The translations under genes and the position numbers were made by a program. A stretch of 64,000 nt of DNA from CAZBWP01 sp964630265 (lineage in GTDB: Bacteria > Pseudomonadota > Alphaproteobacteria > Rhodospirillales > Defluviicoccaceae): contig CAZVRW010000009.1 of NCBI GenBank assembly GCA_964630265.1, positions 9,385 to 73,384 on the forward strand. Reading direction: 5' to 3'. Shown in pieces: positions 37,105-45,586 of the stretch; position 1 is the first letter of the stretch; each line of letters starts with the position of its first letter. The notes beneath the pieces are model-generated. The model searched no databases. It was given only the letters and a program-made list of their open reading frames with translations, and was not told the DNA's origin.

Positions 37105-38646
37105 ATGAGCACCTATGGCATGTTCTCATCCAGCGTCCTCGGCATGGCCAGCCAGAGCCACGCCATGGAGGCGATCGCCAGCAACATTACCAATCTTCGC
37201 ACCGGCGGCTACAAGCGGACCGATGTCGAGTTCGCGACGGTGCTGAGCCGGACCGTGTCGTCACAGCCAGGCGCCGGTGATGCGCCGGCCGGCACCAACC
37301 ACGCCGACTTCGGCGGCACCCGCCCGATCGATCGCCAGCGAATCAGCCTGCAAGGCTTGGTCCAGGCCACCGACCGACCGCTCGACGTGGCGATCAACGG
37401 CCGCGGCTTTTTCGTGCTCAATACCCAAGCCGATGGCGGCGGAGAGACCCTGTACGGCCGCGACGGTCGCTTCACCGTGACCGCGGCGCCCGGCGGCGAC
37501 GCCACCGGCCACGTGGTCGACAAGAACGGGCATTACGTCCAGGGCTACGTGGCGGGGCCGGGGGGAGCGGCCAATGTGGGCGGCACGTTCGAGACCCTGC
37601 GGCTGCCTCCGGACCTGTCAATCCCCGGAGCAGCGACCACGACGGCCAGCCTCGGCTTGAACCTGCCCGCGACGACCGGGGCCGGAGACACGCAGACCCA
37701 CGTCATCGACGTGTTCGATGCGGCCGGTCGCAGCCGCAACCTGTCGCTCGACTTCACACGGGCCGCGACACCGAATCTGTGGAATTTCAATGTGACCGGG
37801 GCGGCCGGCGACGTCGTGAGCATCAGCCCCTCGAGCCGGCCGGAACTGGTGACCGCGCCCGGCCAGTCGACCATCTTCGACGCGATCGCCGGGACGATCA
37901 GCATTCAGGACACGGTGACCGGCGATCCCGCCATTGGCGCCTTCGCGCCGTTCGACGTCGGTGACACCCTGGCCGTCAGCGACACCGGGCTGGTCAATGG
38001 CAACTACGTCATCGCCATCATTTCCGCCGACGGATCGTCGGTCACCCTCGGCCCCACCACTCCGTTGCCCGCTGATGAAGCGGTCGCCATCCCCGTAACG
38101 TTCTCTGGTCAACCCGCGCCCATGCCTGTGCGCTTCCGGCCCGACGGCTTCATCGAGTCGCCGGATGCCTACGCCATCAACGTTGCCCACGCCGACGGCG
38201 GCGCCTCGGCGTTCACCCTGGACATCTCCACAATGACGCAGTTCGGCGGACCCCTGCTGCCGATCACCTGGAACCGCGATGGCTTCCCGCCGGGCGAGTT
38301 GGTGTCCGTCTCGTTCGATACCCGCGGGCATCTGATCGGCAGCTTCGACAATGCCCAGAATGTGCCGCTATATCGGCTCGCCATGGCTGATTTCATCAAT
38401 CCGGACGGGCTGAACGCCCGCAACGGCAACGTCTACGCGGAGAGCGAACATTCGGGCGGACCGAGCTATGGCGCGGCGGGGGTACAGCAGTTCGGATCCC
38501 TGCTGCCTTCGTCGCACGAACTCTCGAACGTCGATTTGGCGCAGGAGTTCACCCAAATGACGATGACCCAGAGCGTCTACAACGCGTCCGCAACCTCCTT
38601 CAAGACACTCGATGAAATGACCCAGACGGCCCGCGATATGGTCTGA
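37105..38646 (+). CDS. flgE: flagellar hook protein FlgE
   Basis: A 513-residue axial protein. The N-terminal SSVLGMASQSHAMEAIASNI and the C-terminal LAQEFTQMTMTQSVYNASAT are the coiled-coil D0 regions of the hook/basal-body family, and AINGRGFFVL is the conserved FlgE/F/G motif. The variable middle carries a ~55-residue beta module (residues ~263-318) also seen twice in FlgL nearby. It forms the curved hook joining rod to filament. A perfect sigma-54 promoter lies upstream; no strong ribosome site is visible. Confidence 0.95.
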   Translation: MSTYGMFSSSVLGMASQSHAMEAIASNITNLRTGGYKRTDVEFATVLSRTVSSQPGAGDAPAGTNHADFGGTRPIDRQRISLQGLVQATDRPLDVAINGRGFFVLNTQADGGGETLYGRDGRFTVTAAPGGDATGHVVDKNGHYVQGYVAGPGGAANVGGTFETLRLPPDLSIPGAATTTASLGLNLPATTGAGDTQTHVIDVFDAAGRSRNLSLDFTRAATPNLWNFNVTGAAGDVVSISPSSRPELVTAPGQSTIFDAIAGTISIQDTVTGDPAIGAFAPFDVGDTLAVSDTGLVNGNYVIAIISADGSSVTLGPTTPLPADEAVAIPVTFSGQPAPMPVRFRPDGFIESPDAYAINVAHADGGASAFTLDISTMTQFGGPLLPITWNRDGFPPGELVSVSFDTRGHLIGSFDNAQNVPLYRLAMADFINPDGLNARNGNVYAESEHSGGPSYGAAGVQQFGSLLPSSHELSNVDLAQEFTQMTMTQSVYNASATSFKTLDEMTQTARDMV

Positions 38647-38656
38647 TCGCGGCGCA

Positions 38657-39055
38657 TCAGCCGATCCCGACGGCGAGCACCACGATGGCGCCCAGCCAGA
38701 CGAGGGCGTGGAGGATCTGCAAAGCCAGCCGCTGCCGCGGCGTGACGGCATCGTGCGGCGGCGGCAATGGCGGCAGTCCGAAGTCGCGGGGATCGAGGCG
38801 CCCCTCGTCGAGGCGTTTCAGGATCTCCCGAGCGAAATGACGCACCCACGGCGGCGCTTGCTCTGTCGCCAGATACCGCATGAACGGCTTTTCCACGTCC
38901 GCGTCCACGGCATCGCGCCCGAACCACCAGGCGAACGCCAGCCGGAACAGGCGGATCTCCTTAACGTTCAAAGCCTGAGACGCGGCGACGACGAATGACA
39001 CGTCGGCGGAAACGTCGAATGCCGAGCCCGGCCAGCGCAGATTCCAGAACGCCAT
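38657..39055 (-). CDS. hypothetical protein with C-terminal membrane helix
   Basis: A 132-residue protein lying on the opposite strand between flgE and flgI. It begins MAFWNLRWPGSAFDVSADVS and has a soluble body followed by one hydrophobic C-terminal helix (LQILHALVWLGAIVVLAVGI), which would anchor it in the inner membrane with the body facing the cytoplasm. GGATGG lies ahead of the ATG. I do not recognise the family. Its location suggests, but does not show, a link to the flagellum. Confidence 0.65.
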   Translation of the reverse strand: MAFWNLRWPGSAFDVSADVSFVVAASQALNVKEIRLFRLAFAWWFGRDAVDADVEKPFMRYLATEQAPPWVRHFAREILKRLDEGRLDPRDFGLPPLPPPHDAVTPRQRLALQILHALVWLGAIVVLAVGIG

Positions 39056-39246
39056 TTCGGGCCATCCCCTGTTTTGTGCGCGTGTGACAGTAATACTGCT
39101 GATGTGCGGTGGATTTGCGGCCAATCAATGGTCGGAGGCACCCACGGCGGCAGCCGCTGCCGAGTCTCGGCAGTCTTTGCCGGCCCGTCGTTTGGTCCCT
39201 GCTTCGCAACACCCCGGAATCACGGCGCTCCCGGGTGGAGCCTTTC

Positions 39247-39261
39247 TGGCACGCGTCTTGC
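39247..39261 (+). promoter_or_regulatory. sigma-54 (RpoN) promoter for the flgI operon
   Basis: TGGCAC-GCGTC-TTGC, an exact -24/-12 match, ends 53 bp ahead of the flgI ATG. With the flgE promoter it makes two near-identical RpoN sites serving the hook and rod/filament-junction genes, consistent with FliX/FlbD-type control. Confidence 0.88.
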
Positions 39262-39314
39262 TTAGTCGGGGACATGATTGGTTCGGGCGCCACCCAGAAG
39301 AGAGCCTGCCTGCG

Positions 39315-40460
39315 ATGAACTTTCGCGTTTGCACCAGCCCCGTTTGCCACGTCTCCGCAGCCCTCGCGGCGATCGCCGCCGCCGTGCTGATCCTGACCAC
39401 CGGAAGCGCCGCCGCGACCTCGCGGATCAAGGACATCGTCCACTTCCAGGGCGTCCGGGAAAACCAGTTGGTCGGCTACGGGCTGGTCGTCGGCCTGGAC
39501 AACACCGGCGATACGCTGAAGGATGGGGGTTTCACCAAGCAGAGCCTGCTGTCGATGCTCAATCGCCTCGGCGTGAAACCGACGGAGCAAGGCCTGAACG
39601 CAAAGAATGTCGCGGCGGTCATGGTGACATCTTCGATGCCGCCGTTCTCGCGCCAGGGCAGCCGCATCGACGTGACGGTCAGTGCCCTCGGCGATGCCAA
39701 GAGCCTCGTCGGCGGCACCCTGCTCGTCACGCCCCTGCTCGGCGCCGATGGGGAAGTTTACGCCGTCGCCCAGGGTCAGGTGGGCGTGGCAGGGTTCTCG
39801 GCGGAGGGAGAGGCCGAAAGCGTCACCCGTGGCGTGCCGACCAGCGGCCGCATCGCCAGCGGCGCCATCGTCGAACGCGAGGTGGCCTTCGAACTGGGCA
39901 GCCTGCAGTCGGTCAAGCTCAACCTGCGCAACCCGGATTTCACCACGGCCCGGCGGATCGCCTCGGCCATCAATGCGGCACTGGGGCAGGCCGCCGCCCG
40001 CCCCAGCGATCCCTCGACGGTGATCGTCGCCGTTCCCGAAACCTATCTCGGGCGTACCGTCGATCTGTTGACCGATATCGAGCAACTGCCGATCTCGCCC
40101 GACCAGACGGCGCGCGTGATCATCGACGAACAGTCCGGGATCATCGTCATGGGCGATCAGGTGCGGGTCAGCACCGTCGCCATCGCCCAGGGCAATCTGA
40201 CCATCCGCATCACCGAGACGCCGTTGGTCTCCCAGCCGGAACCATTTTCCGACACCGGGGAGACGACGGTGGTGCCGCGAACCAACATCGAGGTCGACGA
40301 CGACGGCGAACGCCGGCTGGCCATCGTGCGCTCGGGCGTGACGCTGCAGGAACTGGTGGACGGCCTCAACGCCCTCGGCATCGGACCGCGCGACATGATC
40401 GCCATCCTGCAGGCGATCAAAGCGGCCGGCGCCCTGCACGCCGATCTGGAGTTCATGTGA
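39315..40460 (+). CDS. flgI: flagellar P-ring protein FlgI
   Basis: A 381-residue exported protein with a signal peptide (ALAAIAAAVLILTTGSAAA). IKDIVHFQGVRENQLVGYGL, LVVGLDNTGDTLKDG, FTKQSLLSMLNRLGV and NAKNVAAVMVTSSMPPF are the strongly conserved FlgI blocks. It assembles in the peptidoglycan layer around the rod. It is the first gene of flgI-flgJ-flgN-flgK-flgL, with a sigma-54 promoter just upstream. The stop overlaps the flgJ start (TGATG). Confidence 0.97.
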   Translation: MNFRVCTSPVCHVSAALAAIAAAVLILTTGSAAATSRIKDIVHFQGVRENQLVGYGLVVGLDNTGDTLKDGGFTKQSLLSMLNRLGVKPTEQGLNAKNVAAVMVTSSMPPFSRQGSRIDVTVSALGDAKSLVGGTLLVTPLLGADGEVYAVAQGQVGVAGFSAEGEAESVTRGVPTSGRIASGAIVEREVAFELGSLQSVKLNLRNPDFTTARRIASAINAALGQAAARPSDPSTVIVAVPETYLGRTVDLLTDIEQLPISPDQTARVIIDEQSGIIVMGDQVRVSTVAIAQGNLTIRITETPLVSQPEPFSDTGETTVVPRTNIEVDDDGERRLAIVRSGVTLQELVDGLNALGIGPRDMIAILQAIKAAGALHADLEFM

Positions 40461-40789
40461 TGACAACGCCCATCGAGTCCTTTGTCTCGCCATCGCCGCG
40501 CCTGCCGCAGGTCACGAGCGGCGCCGACATGGCGCGCCTGCAGAAGAACGCCCGTGAGTTCGAGGCGGTATTCCTCGCGCAAATGCTGCAGCCGATGGTG
40601 CGCAGCCCCGAGAGTGCGCCGCCCTTCGGCGGCGGTTTCGCCGAGGACGTCTGGCGAGACATGCTCGCCGACGCCATGGGCAAGGAGATCAGCCGGGCGG
40701 GTGGGATCGGCGTCGCCGACGCGGTGGTCGCCCAGGTCCTGGCCGACCGCGAGGCCAGCGAGATATCGGCGCGGGAGACCCTGGAATGA
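40460..40789 (+). CDS. flgJ: rod-binding protein (FlgJ N-terminal domain type)
   Basis: A 109-residue protein equal to the N-terminal rod-scaffold domain of FlgJ, without the peptidoglycan hydrolase domain, as usual in Alphaproteobacteria. AREFEAVFLAQMLQPMV is the hallmark, followed by FAEDVWRDMLADAMGKEISR. It helps the rod cap and wall penetration; a separate hydrolase would be needed. Its ATG shares a base with the flgI stop and its stop overlaps flgN. Confidence 0.88.
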   Translation: MTTPIESFVSPSPRLPQVTSGADMARLQKNAREFEAVFLAQMLQPMVRSPESAPPFGGGFAEDVWRDMLADAMGKEISRAGGIGVADAVVAQVLADREASEISARETLE

Positions 40790-41238
40790 GCGGCAACGAC
40801 ACGGCGCAACTGCTCAGCGACTTGGCCACCGACACGGCGCGGCTGATCATGGCAATCGACGCGGAAACGGCGGCGCTGCGCCACCGCGACCTCTCGGCAT
40901 TCGCGGATCTCGGAAAGACGAAGGCCGCCGCCGTCAGCGTCTGGGAAAAGCGGATGATGGCAATCGATCGGACGGCCGGCGGCATGCGGGCGCTGCCACC
41001 GGAGGACCGTCGGGTCCTCGACGCGTTGGCCGTGCGCCTGGCCGCGGCGACCGAAGAGAACGTGCGGCTGCTGCGCATCGCCGTCGATGCGGGCCGGCGG
41101 ACGATGAAGAGCGTCGCTGAAGCGGTAAAGGCCATGGCACCGGGACCGGCCGTCTACAGCCGCGACGGCAGCCAGGCGGCGCCATCCCGCACCGGCGTCA
41201 AGCCCGCCGTTGCCGTCTCATTCGATCGATCCCTGTAA
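40786..41238 (+). CDS. flgN: FlgN-like export chaperone
   Basis: A 150-residue mostly helical protein (LLSDLATDTARLIMAIDAET and later VLDALAVRLAAATEENVRLL) placed exactly where FlgN-type chaperones of FlgK and FlgL lie. Its start overlaps flgJ by 4 nt and flgK begins 21 bp later. FlgN proteins diverge quickly, so the call leans on position, size and helical pattern more than on sequence. Confidence 0.7.
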   Translation: MSGNDTAQLLSDLATDTARLIMAIDAETAALRHRDLSAFADLGKTKAAAVSVWEKRMMAIDRTAGGMRALPPEDRRVLDALAVRLAAATEENVRLLRIAVDAGRRTMKSVAEAVKAMAPGPAVYSRDGSQAAPSRTGVKPAVAVSFDRSL

Positions 41239-41259
41239 CCGCGGCCGGGACCTTCCCCC

Positions 41260-43413
41260 ATGTCCGGTGACCTGACCCTCGCGCTGAGAACGACGCAGAG
41301 CGGCCTGCAGGCGAGCCAAACGGCCCTGAACGCCGTTGCCAACAACGTCGCCAACGTCAACACGCCCGGCTACTCGCGGAAGATCGTCCATCTCGAACAT
41401 CGCGTGCTGGCCGGCGCCGGCGCCGGCGTGCAGGTGGCAGCGCTGCAGCGCAATATCGACGAGCAGTTGCTCGCCACCATCCGCAACGAGATGGCGACGG
41501 CGAACGTCGCCCTCGCCCAGCACACGTACTACGATCGCTTGCAGGACCTGTTCGGCAGCCCGGCCGATGACACTTCGCTGGTGCATGAGGTCGCCCGCTT
41601 CACCGCCGCCGTCGAGTCCCTCGCCGCCGATCCGGACAATGCCCTGGCGCAGCAGGAAATGGTGCGCCGCGGCCACGAGACCGCATTGTCGTTTCAGGCC
41701 ATGTCGGCGTCCATCCAGGACCTCAGACGCCAAGCCGATGTGGAGATCGCCGCCGCGGTCGAGGAAATCGGCGGTCTGGTCGCCGAGGTGGCCGACCTCA
41801 ACCGGAAGATCGTCGCAGCCTCCACCATCGAGCACGACACCCTCGACCTGGAGGACCGGCGAGACATGGCCCTCGATCGCCTCGCCGAACTGGTCGACAT
41901 CAAGGTTTTCAACCGTGGCAACGGCGACTTGGTGGTGTTCACTGCCGGCGGACAGGTCCTGGTGGACAATACGGCCGCCTCCCTCTCCCACCAGGCGGCG
42001 GCCCAGGTTGCGGCCGACACCACCCATGCGGAAGGTGGGTTTCAGGGGATTTTTGCCGGCAGCGGCGACAACCGAGCCGACATCACTGAATCCATTCGAG
42101 GCGGCCGTTTGGCCGGGCTGATCGAGATGCGCGACACCGTGCTGCCGAATCTGCAGAGCAGTCTCGACGAGATGGCCTCGCAACTGCGCGACGTCGTCAA
42201 TCGCATCCACAACCGCGGCACGCCGGTGCCCGGGCTGCAAGAGATGACGGGCTCCCGCCGCTTCGCCCAGCCGGGCGCTCAGACCATCGAACTGCAAGGC
42301 GGCGGCGACGTCGCCATCGTCCTGATGGACGGCGACGGCGAGCAGACCGCCGCGACGACGCTGCAAGACATCATGGGAGGAGTTGGCCCTCGATCGATCG
42401 CCGATGTCGCGGCAGACCTGCAAACGTGGCTGCGGGCCAACGGCGCGCCGAATGCAACTGCGTCCATTGACGCCGAGGGCCGGCTCGCCATCGCCGTGAA
42501 CGAGCCGACCCGGCATTTGGCGTTTCGCGATGAAACGGCAACGGGCGAGCCGACGGATGTGGCGATCGCCTTCAACGTCGATGGCTTGGGCGGCGCCGAC
42601 GAGACCCACGCAGGCTTCGCCAACTTCTTCGGACTCAACGACTTCTTTGTCGATGGCCGGGCGCCCGGACGGCTCGAGAGCAACGTACTGGAGACGGCGC
42701 ATCGCGTCGCCTCGACAGACCTGTCATTCCATGACGGGTCGGGGGTGCTCGGCACGGTCACCATCACTGACGGCACCCCTCTGGCGGAGGTGGCGGCGGC
42801 GATCAACGCCGCCGACATGGGCGTCACGGCAACGCTGGTCCCCGATGGCGTCGGCACCCGACTGCGCGTGGTCAGCGCCGGTGGCACGAATCTGGCGGTG
42901 ACCGACGGCGGCTCGGGCGTCGCCGCCGGGCTCGGTTTGCGAGCAGCCGAGGCTGGCGTCGCCGGCACCCTGGACGTGCGCGCCGACATCAAGGGAGCGC
43001 CCATCCGTGTCTCCCGCGGCGCGCTGCAGTTCGATCCCAACAGTGGCGCTGCCGGGACGTATGTGGTCGGGGCCGGTGACCAGACCGTCGCCCATGAACT
43101 CGCCGAAGCCTTGGCCAACGGCCGCAGCTTCGCCGTGGCTGGTCGCATGGGCGTTTCCGTCCGAACGTTCGAGCAGTATGCGGGCGCCGTTCTGGGTGAC
43201 ACGGCGAGCCTTGCCAGCCGCAACGCCGATGCGGCGACGCATGGTGCGGGGTTGGTCAACTCCCTGCAGGCGCGATCGAACCAGGTGCGCGGCGTCGACC
43301 TGGACGAGGAAATGGCCAACCTGATCCTGCATGAGCAGGCCTACGCCGCGGCCGCCCGCGTCATCGCCACCATCCGCAGTATGTTCGACGCCCTCGAACA
43401 GGCGACCAGCTAG
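41260..43413 (+). CDS. flgK: flagellar hook-associated protein 1 (FlgK)
   Basis: A 717-residue protein. LALRTTQSGLQASQTALNAV, then NNVANVNTPGYSRKIV at the N-terminus, and DLDEEMANLILHEQAYAAAA with VIATIRSMFDALEQ at the C-terminus, are the paired helices of FlgK. It forms the first ring of the hook-filament junction. It is longer than enterobacterial FlgK (~550), the excess lying in a large variable central part, as in other alphaproteobacterial proteins. Preceded by its probable chaperone gene. Confidence 0.95.
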   Translation: MSGDLTLALRTTQSGLQASQTALNAVANNVANVNTPGYSRKIVHLEHRVLAGAGAGVQVAALQRNIDEQLLATIRNEMATANVALAQHTYYDRLQDLFGSPADDTSLVHEVARFTAAVESLAADPDNALAQQEMVRRGHETALSFQAMSASIQDLRRQADVEIAAAVEEIGGLVAEVADLNRKIVAASTIEHDTLDLEDRRDMALDRLAELVDIKVFNRGNGDLVVFTAGGQVLVDNTAASLSHQAAAQVAADTTHAEGGFQGIFAGSGDNRADITESIRGGRLAGLIEMRDTVLPNLQSSLDEMASQLRDVVNRIHNRGTPVPGLQEMTGSRRFAQPGAQTIELQGGGDVAIVLMDGDGEQTAATTLQDIMGGVGPRSIADVAADLQTWLRANGAPNATASIDAEGRLAIAVNEPTRHLAFRDETATGEPTDVAIAFNVDGLGGADETHAGFANFFGLNDFFVDGRAPGRLESNVLETAHRVASTDLSFHDGSGVLGTVTITDGTPLAEVAAAINAADMGVTATLVPDGVGTRLRVVSAGGTNLAVTDGGSGVAAGLGLRAAEAGVAGTLDVRADIKGAPIRVSRGALQFDPNSGAAGTYVVGAGDQTVAHELAEALANGRSFAVAGRMGVSVRTFEQYAGAVLGDTASLASRNADAATHGAGLVNSLQARSNQVRGVDLDEEMANLILHEQAYAAAARVIATIRSMFDALEQATS

Positions 43414-43424
43414 GGATTCCGCCC

Positions 43425-44942
43425 GTGTTGACCCGCACCACCAATCTCGCGGCCAGCCAGTTGCTGATGAACCACGTCACCGCAACACGCACCTCCGTTG
43501 ACGACCTGCAGGGGCAACTGGCAAGCGGCCGGACATCGCGAACCTACGCGGGCATCGCCACGGCGTCCGAGCGACATGTGGGCCTGGAAGCCAAACTCAC
43601 CCTCTACCAGCGCTTCACCACGATCAACGATCGCATGGACCGAAACCTGACCATCACCGAAGGCGTGCTGGACTCGACGCGCTCGGTGGCCAACGATGTG
43701 CGCTTCGCCCTGATCGAGTTCGGCAAAACCATCCGCACCGATCCGGTCGAGGTCAGAACCATGCAGGAGCAGGCCTTCAAGGCTCTGCAGTCGCTGGAGG
43801 CCCTGCTCAACACCGAGCACGAGGGCCGCTACCTGTTCGCCGGTACGAAGGCACGCACCCAGCCGGTCAACCTCAACCTGACGACGCTTGAGGCGTTTCA
43901 GCAGCGGTACGACGGCAACGCCGTCACCTACCCGACGACGCGGGAGGCGCACCTGGTCAGTGTCGAACTCGGGCATGCCGACACGGGCGACCTGGTCTTC
44001 GATCGCCAAGCGGGAACAATCACAGCGACCACGGCCGGGTCCCTGAATCGCATTCCCATCGGCGCAACCCTCAGCGTCGGCGGTACCGGTTCCAACGACG
44101 CGCGTTACACCGTGGTCGGCAACGACGGCACGGAGTTGACCATCCGGTCGGAGAAGCTCGCGCTGACGGAGGCGGCGGCGGCGGCGGCGCTGACCGGCCC
44201 CGACGGGCTGATCTTCGACGCCACGGCCACCGGCGGCCTGACGTTGGACGCGGCGGCCGGAACGATCACGGCGGCGATTCCGGGAGCGCTCTCGGGACTG
44301 AAACCCGGGGCGATCTTCGCCCTCTCGGACGCGCCCACGGTTGCCAACGACGGCGACTATGCGGTGCTTGCCAACGACGGCACGACGATAACGATCGTCC
44401 AGCACACTTTGCAGGACGAGACGCCGGCACCGCCAACGGCAACCCTTGCCGTCCAGGCGCTCTACAGCGGCGACACGGTGTCAACGACGCACCGAGCCGA
44501 CCAGCAACACGAATTCGCCGTGGACCTGACGGCCATCGACCCGACCTTCGAGAAGCTGGTCCGCGGCTTCGGCCTGCTCGCCCAGGGCAAGATCGGCACC
44601 GAAGGCGGCCTCGATCGCCATCCGGAGCGGGTCGCGGAGGCACTCTATCTGATCAATAGCGCCATCGAGCGCTCCGTGGCCGGCGATCCTCCGTTCGGCC
44701 CAGAGGCCCGGGGCAACCTCGAAGAGACGGCGATGACGGTCGGCTTCCAGCGGGTGATCCTGTCGGAGACCAATACGCGCCTCGCCACACGCATCGCCTC
44801 CCTGGAAAACGAGATCGCCGGAACCGAGGCCGCCGATCCCACGGAGACGTCGCTGCGCCTGTTTGACCAGATGAATGTGCTCGAAACCTCTCTGGCGACG
44901 ATGGCCCGTGTCCGCCAACTCTCGCTCGCCAATTTCCTCTAA
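43425..44942 (+). CDS. flgL: flagellar hook-associated protein 3 (FlgL), enlarged
   Basis: A 505-residue flagellin-related protein from a GTG start, 11 bp after flgK. The N-terminus (MLTRTTNLAASQLLMNHVTA) and C-terminus (LFDQMNVLETSLATMARVRQ) are the FlgL coiled coils. At ~505 residues it exceeds typical FlgL (~300-400). The excess is two tandem beta modules (~residues 196-243 and 278-326) resembling the one in FlgE. It forms the second junction ring. The operon seems to end here. Confidence 0.9.
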   Translation: MLTRTTNLAASQLLMNHVTATRTSVDDLQGQLASGRTSRTYAGIATASERHVGLEAKLTLYQRFTTINDRMDRNLTITEGVLDSTRSVANDVRFALIEFGKTIRTDPVEVRTMQEQAFKALQSLEALLNTEHEGRYLFAGTKARTQPVNLNLTTLEAFQQRYDGNAVTYPTTREAHLVSVELGHADTGDLVFDRQAGTITATTAGSLNRIPIGATLSVGGTGSNDARYTVVGNDGTELTIRSEKLALTEAAAAAALTGPDGLIFDATATGGLTLDAAAGTITAAIPGALSGLKPGAIFALSDAPTVANDGDYAVLANDGTTITIVQHTLQDETPAPPTATLAVQALYSGDTVSTTHRADQQHEFAVDLTAIDPTFEKLVRGFGLLAQGKIGTEGGLDRHPERVAEALYLINSAIERSVAGDPPFGPEARGNLEETAMTVGFQRVILSETNTRLATRIASLENEIAGTEAADPTETSLRLFDQMNVLETSLATMARVRQLSLANFL

Positions 44943-45112
44943 TCCGAAGTCGCTACGAGCAGCGCATCGGGGGCGCCCCGTGACGTAGCTGCAGGCCCTT
45001 TTGCGTGACTGCAGGCCGTTTGGCGTGGCGCGATGGGTCAGTGCCGACGTCGACCTGCGCCGGCGGCGGCGCCAGGAGGACGCAGCAAGAGCAATGCTCG
45101 CGCGTCACCATC

Positions 45113-45145
45113 CAAAAAAATAAAAAGCGGCTTTGGAAAGCCGCT
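45113..45145 (-). terminator. rho-independent terminator for leftward transcription
   Basis: A perfect 9-bp stem AGCGGCTTT/AAAGCCGCT (45126-45145) with a 2-nt gap. Read on the minus strand it is followed by a T-rich run (complement of 45113-45125). On the plus strand no immediate T tract follows the stem, so the orientation is leftward. No minus-strand gene is known to feed it. Confidence 0.75.
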
Positions 45146-45195
45146 CGGAAGGACGATTATTTTTATTACAAGTTATTGTTTTTGATTTCGGTCGC

Positions 45196-45214
45196 TCGAA
45201 AATTTTTTTATCGA
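45196..45214. promoter_or_regulatory. 19-bp A/T-core palindrome, site 1 (TCGA arms)
   Basis: TCGAAAATTTTTTTATCGA: TCGA arms around an AAATTTTTTT core. It shares the length and core with two sites further right. Possible regulator or nucleoid-protein binding site. Confidence 0.4.
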
Positions 45215-45457
45215 AGTTGGGGAACCTGCGCCATTCGCCGATCACCCTTCACCGATACTTTAACTTCCGCGTCGTTGAGCCACCTCCTCGAAACCGGCGC
45301 CAGCCCTCTGTTGTCCCGCCGCGTCCGCGACCTGCGTTGTAACGCAGAAATCCATTACGCTAACAGAAGCAATTTTCATGCCAAATACTCATTATCCATA
45401 GTTTTCAGAATGTTGGCGCTTCCTGCCCGACCGGATCGATCACGGGCGACGGGAAAA

Positions 45458-45476
45458 GTGTAAATTTTTTTGACAC
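45458..45476. promoter_or_regulatory. 19-bp A/T-core palindrome, site 2 (GTGT/ACAC arms)
   Basis: GTGTAAATTTTTTTGACAC: the arms pair as GTGT with ACAC around the same AAATTTTTTT core. It is 110 bp from site 3, which is almost identical. Confidence 0.5.
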
Positions 45477-45567
45477 CACATCCGGAGCGGATGCCGCCAG
45501 CTGCCGACCCTGAACGCTATTTCCCATTGATCTCAATAGGTTATTCGAAACGCATGGGTCGGGACAT

Positions 45568-45586
45568 GTGTCAAATTTTTTTACAC
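45568..45586. promoter_or_regulatory. 19-bp A/T-core palindrome, site 3 (GTGT/ACAC arms)
   Basis: GTGTCAAATTTTTTTACAC, nearly the same as site 2 with the extra C on the other side of the core. It is 358 bp upstream of the prsT start, at a distance fit for an enhancer-type site. Confidence 0.5.
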
